Below, piece by piece: positions 4,915-5,088 of a stretch of DNA of 5,088 bases (the first letter of the stretch is position 1; the number at the start of each line of letters is the position of its first letter). The DNA comes from Bacteroidales bacterium (lineage in GTDB: Bacteria > Bacteroidota > Bacteroidia > Bacteroidales > UBA1715). The position numbers and the translations under genes are program-made. Under the pieces are notes generated by a model. It searched no databases. It was given only the letters and a program-made list of their open reading frames with translations, and had not been told where the DNA came from. Where the stretch lies: contig JAISIO010000101.1 of the NCBI GenBank assembly GCA_031262005.1, positions 1-5,088 on the forward strand, given 5' to 3'.

Positions 4915-5088
4915 TCTAATGGTCAAAACTGAGGATGAAATGCCCACAAAATCACTTAATGGTCAAAACTGGCGATGTGGACAAAAGTGATGCTAAAAAC
5001 GCATATAACTAACAGATTTTTATAGTTTTACATCAAAAAAAACGATATGAAAAAAGATATGCTATTTCTGTGGGAGCAAAATCACTAA
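4910..5088. mobile_element. probable end of an IS21-like insertion sequence (partial)
   Basis: The clustered TGGTCAAAACTG repeats resemble the multiple terminal repeats found at IS21-family ends, where several GGTCAAA-type motifs precede istA. No transposase is visible before the window ends, and the outer boundary is uncertain; it could begin with the TG at 4910-4911 or a few bases to the right. The rest (4990-5088) is AT-rich. A poor -7-like TAGTTTTA lies at 5023-5030. The only ATG-started plus-strand frame there is 13 codons (5047-5088) and is not credible as a gene. The assignment rests on the repeat pattern alone. Confidence 0.4.
4917..4977. repeat. 21-bp direct repeat, two copies 40 bp apart
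   Basis: The copies are 4917-4937 and 4957-4977. The first 15 bases (TAATGGTCAAAACTG) are identical, two bases differ, and then GATG is shared again. A degenerate third copy, TGGACAAAAGTG, follows at 4978-4989. CAAAA cores recur at 4903, 4924, 4947, 4964 and 4982, that is roughly every 17-23 bases. Confidence 0.8.

Noticed and set aside
4903..4993. CRISPR array
   Set aside because: Repeats are only 21 bp, imperfect and few, with unequal short spacing and no cas genes in the window.
5047..5088. Thirteen-codon frame MKKDMLFLWEQNH at the right edge, considered as the start of istA
   Set aside because: It ends in TAA at once and lacks the helix-turn-helix N-terminus expected of IstA; it is too short to call even as a pseudogene.

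Overview
The window looks like a piece of a Bacteroidota chromosome, probably Bacteroidales. Three things point there: start codons have no recognisable Shine-Dalgarno sequence; short leaders are headed by a TAnnTTTG-type -7 element (seen at 1228-1235, 1372-1379 and 4884-4891, with a weaker one at 4151-4158); and the encoded proteins resemble that phylum's versions of their families. This assignment is by recognition, not by a database search.

Layout. On the minus strand at the left edge is the N-terminal part of a YhcC-type (TIGR01212) radical SAM protein. It overlaps the end of an upstream conserved hypothetical gene (269 aa, strongly acidic tail) by 17 bases. These two form an operon transcribed leftward from a promoter near 1228. 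A divergent promoter region (1204-1404) separates them from a complete 636-aa ABC-F ATPase on the plus strand, which has two nucleotide-binding domains, a tRNA-contacting linker and a C-terminal coiled coil.

Right of the ABC-F gene lies a leftward-transcribed island of small accessory genes (3325-4853). It holds two toxin-antitoxin-like pairs in tandem. Nearest the ABC-F gene is a short zeta-toxin-like P-loop kinase followed by a 68-aa partner. Upstream of that is a 60-aa putative antitoxin whose stop codon overlaps (ATGA) the start of a PIN-domain (VapC-like, PIN_3-like) ribonuclease. The PIN gene is by eye clearly more AT-rich than the ABC-F gene, which suggests the pair was acquired.

The last 235 bases (4854-5088) hold no convincing gene. 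They contain the promoter and a candidate operator of the PIN module, then a run of related CAAAA-centred repeats, including a 21-bp direct repeat with 40-bp spacing. This arrangement resembles the multiple transposase-binding repeats at the ends of IS21-family insertion sequences, so an insertion-sequence end probably abuts the toxin-antitoxin promoter.

The left operon and the ABC-F gene look like ordinary core genes. The accessory interest lies in the tandem toxin-antitoxin island, the reversed gene order of the zeta-like pair, and the repeat-rich right edge. I found no clearly new system; the zeta-like kinase with its small downstream partner is the best candidate for something poorly described.
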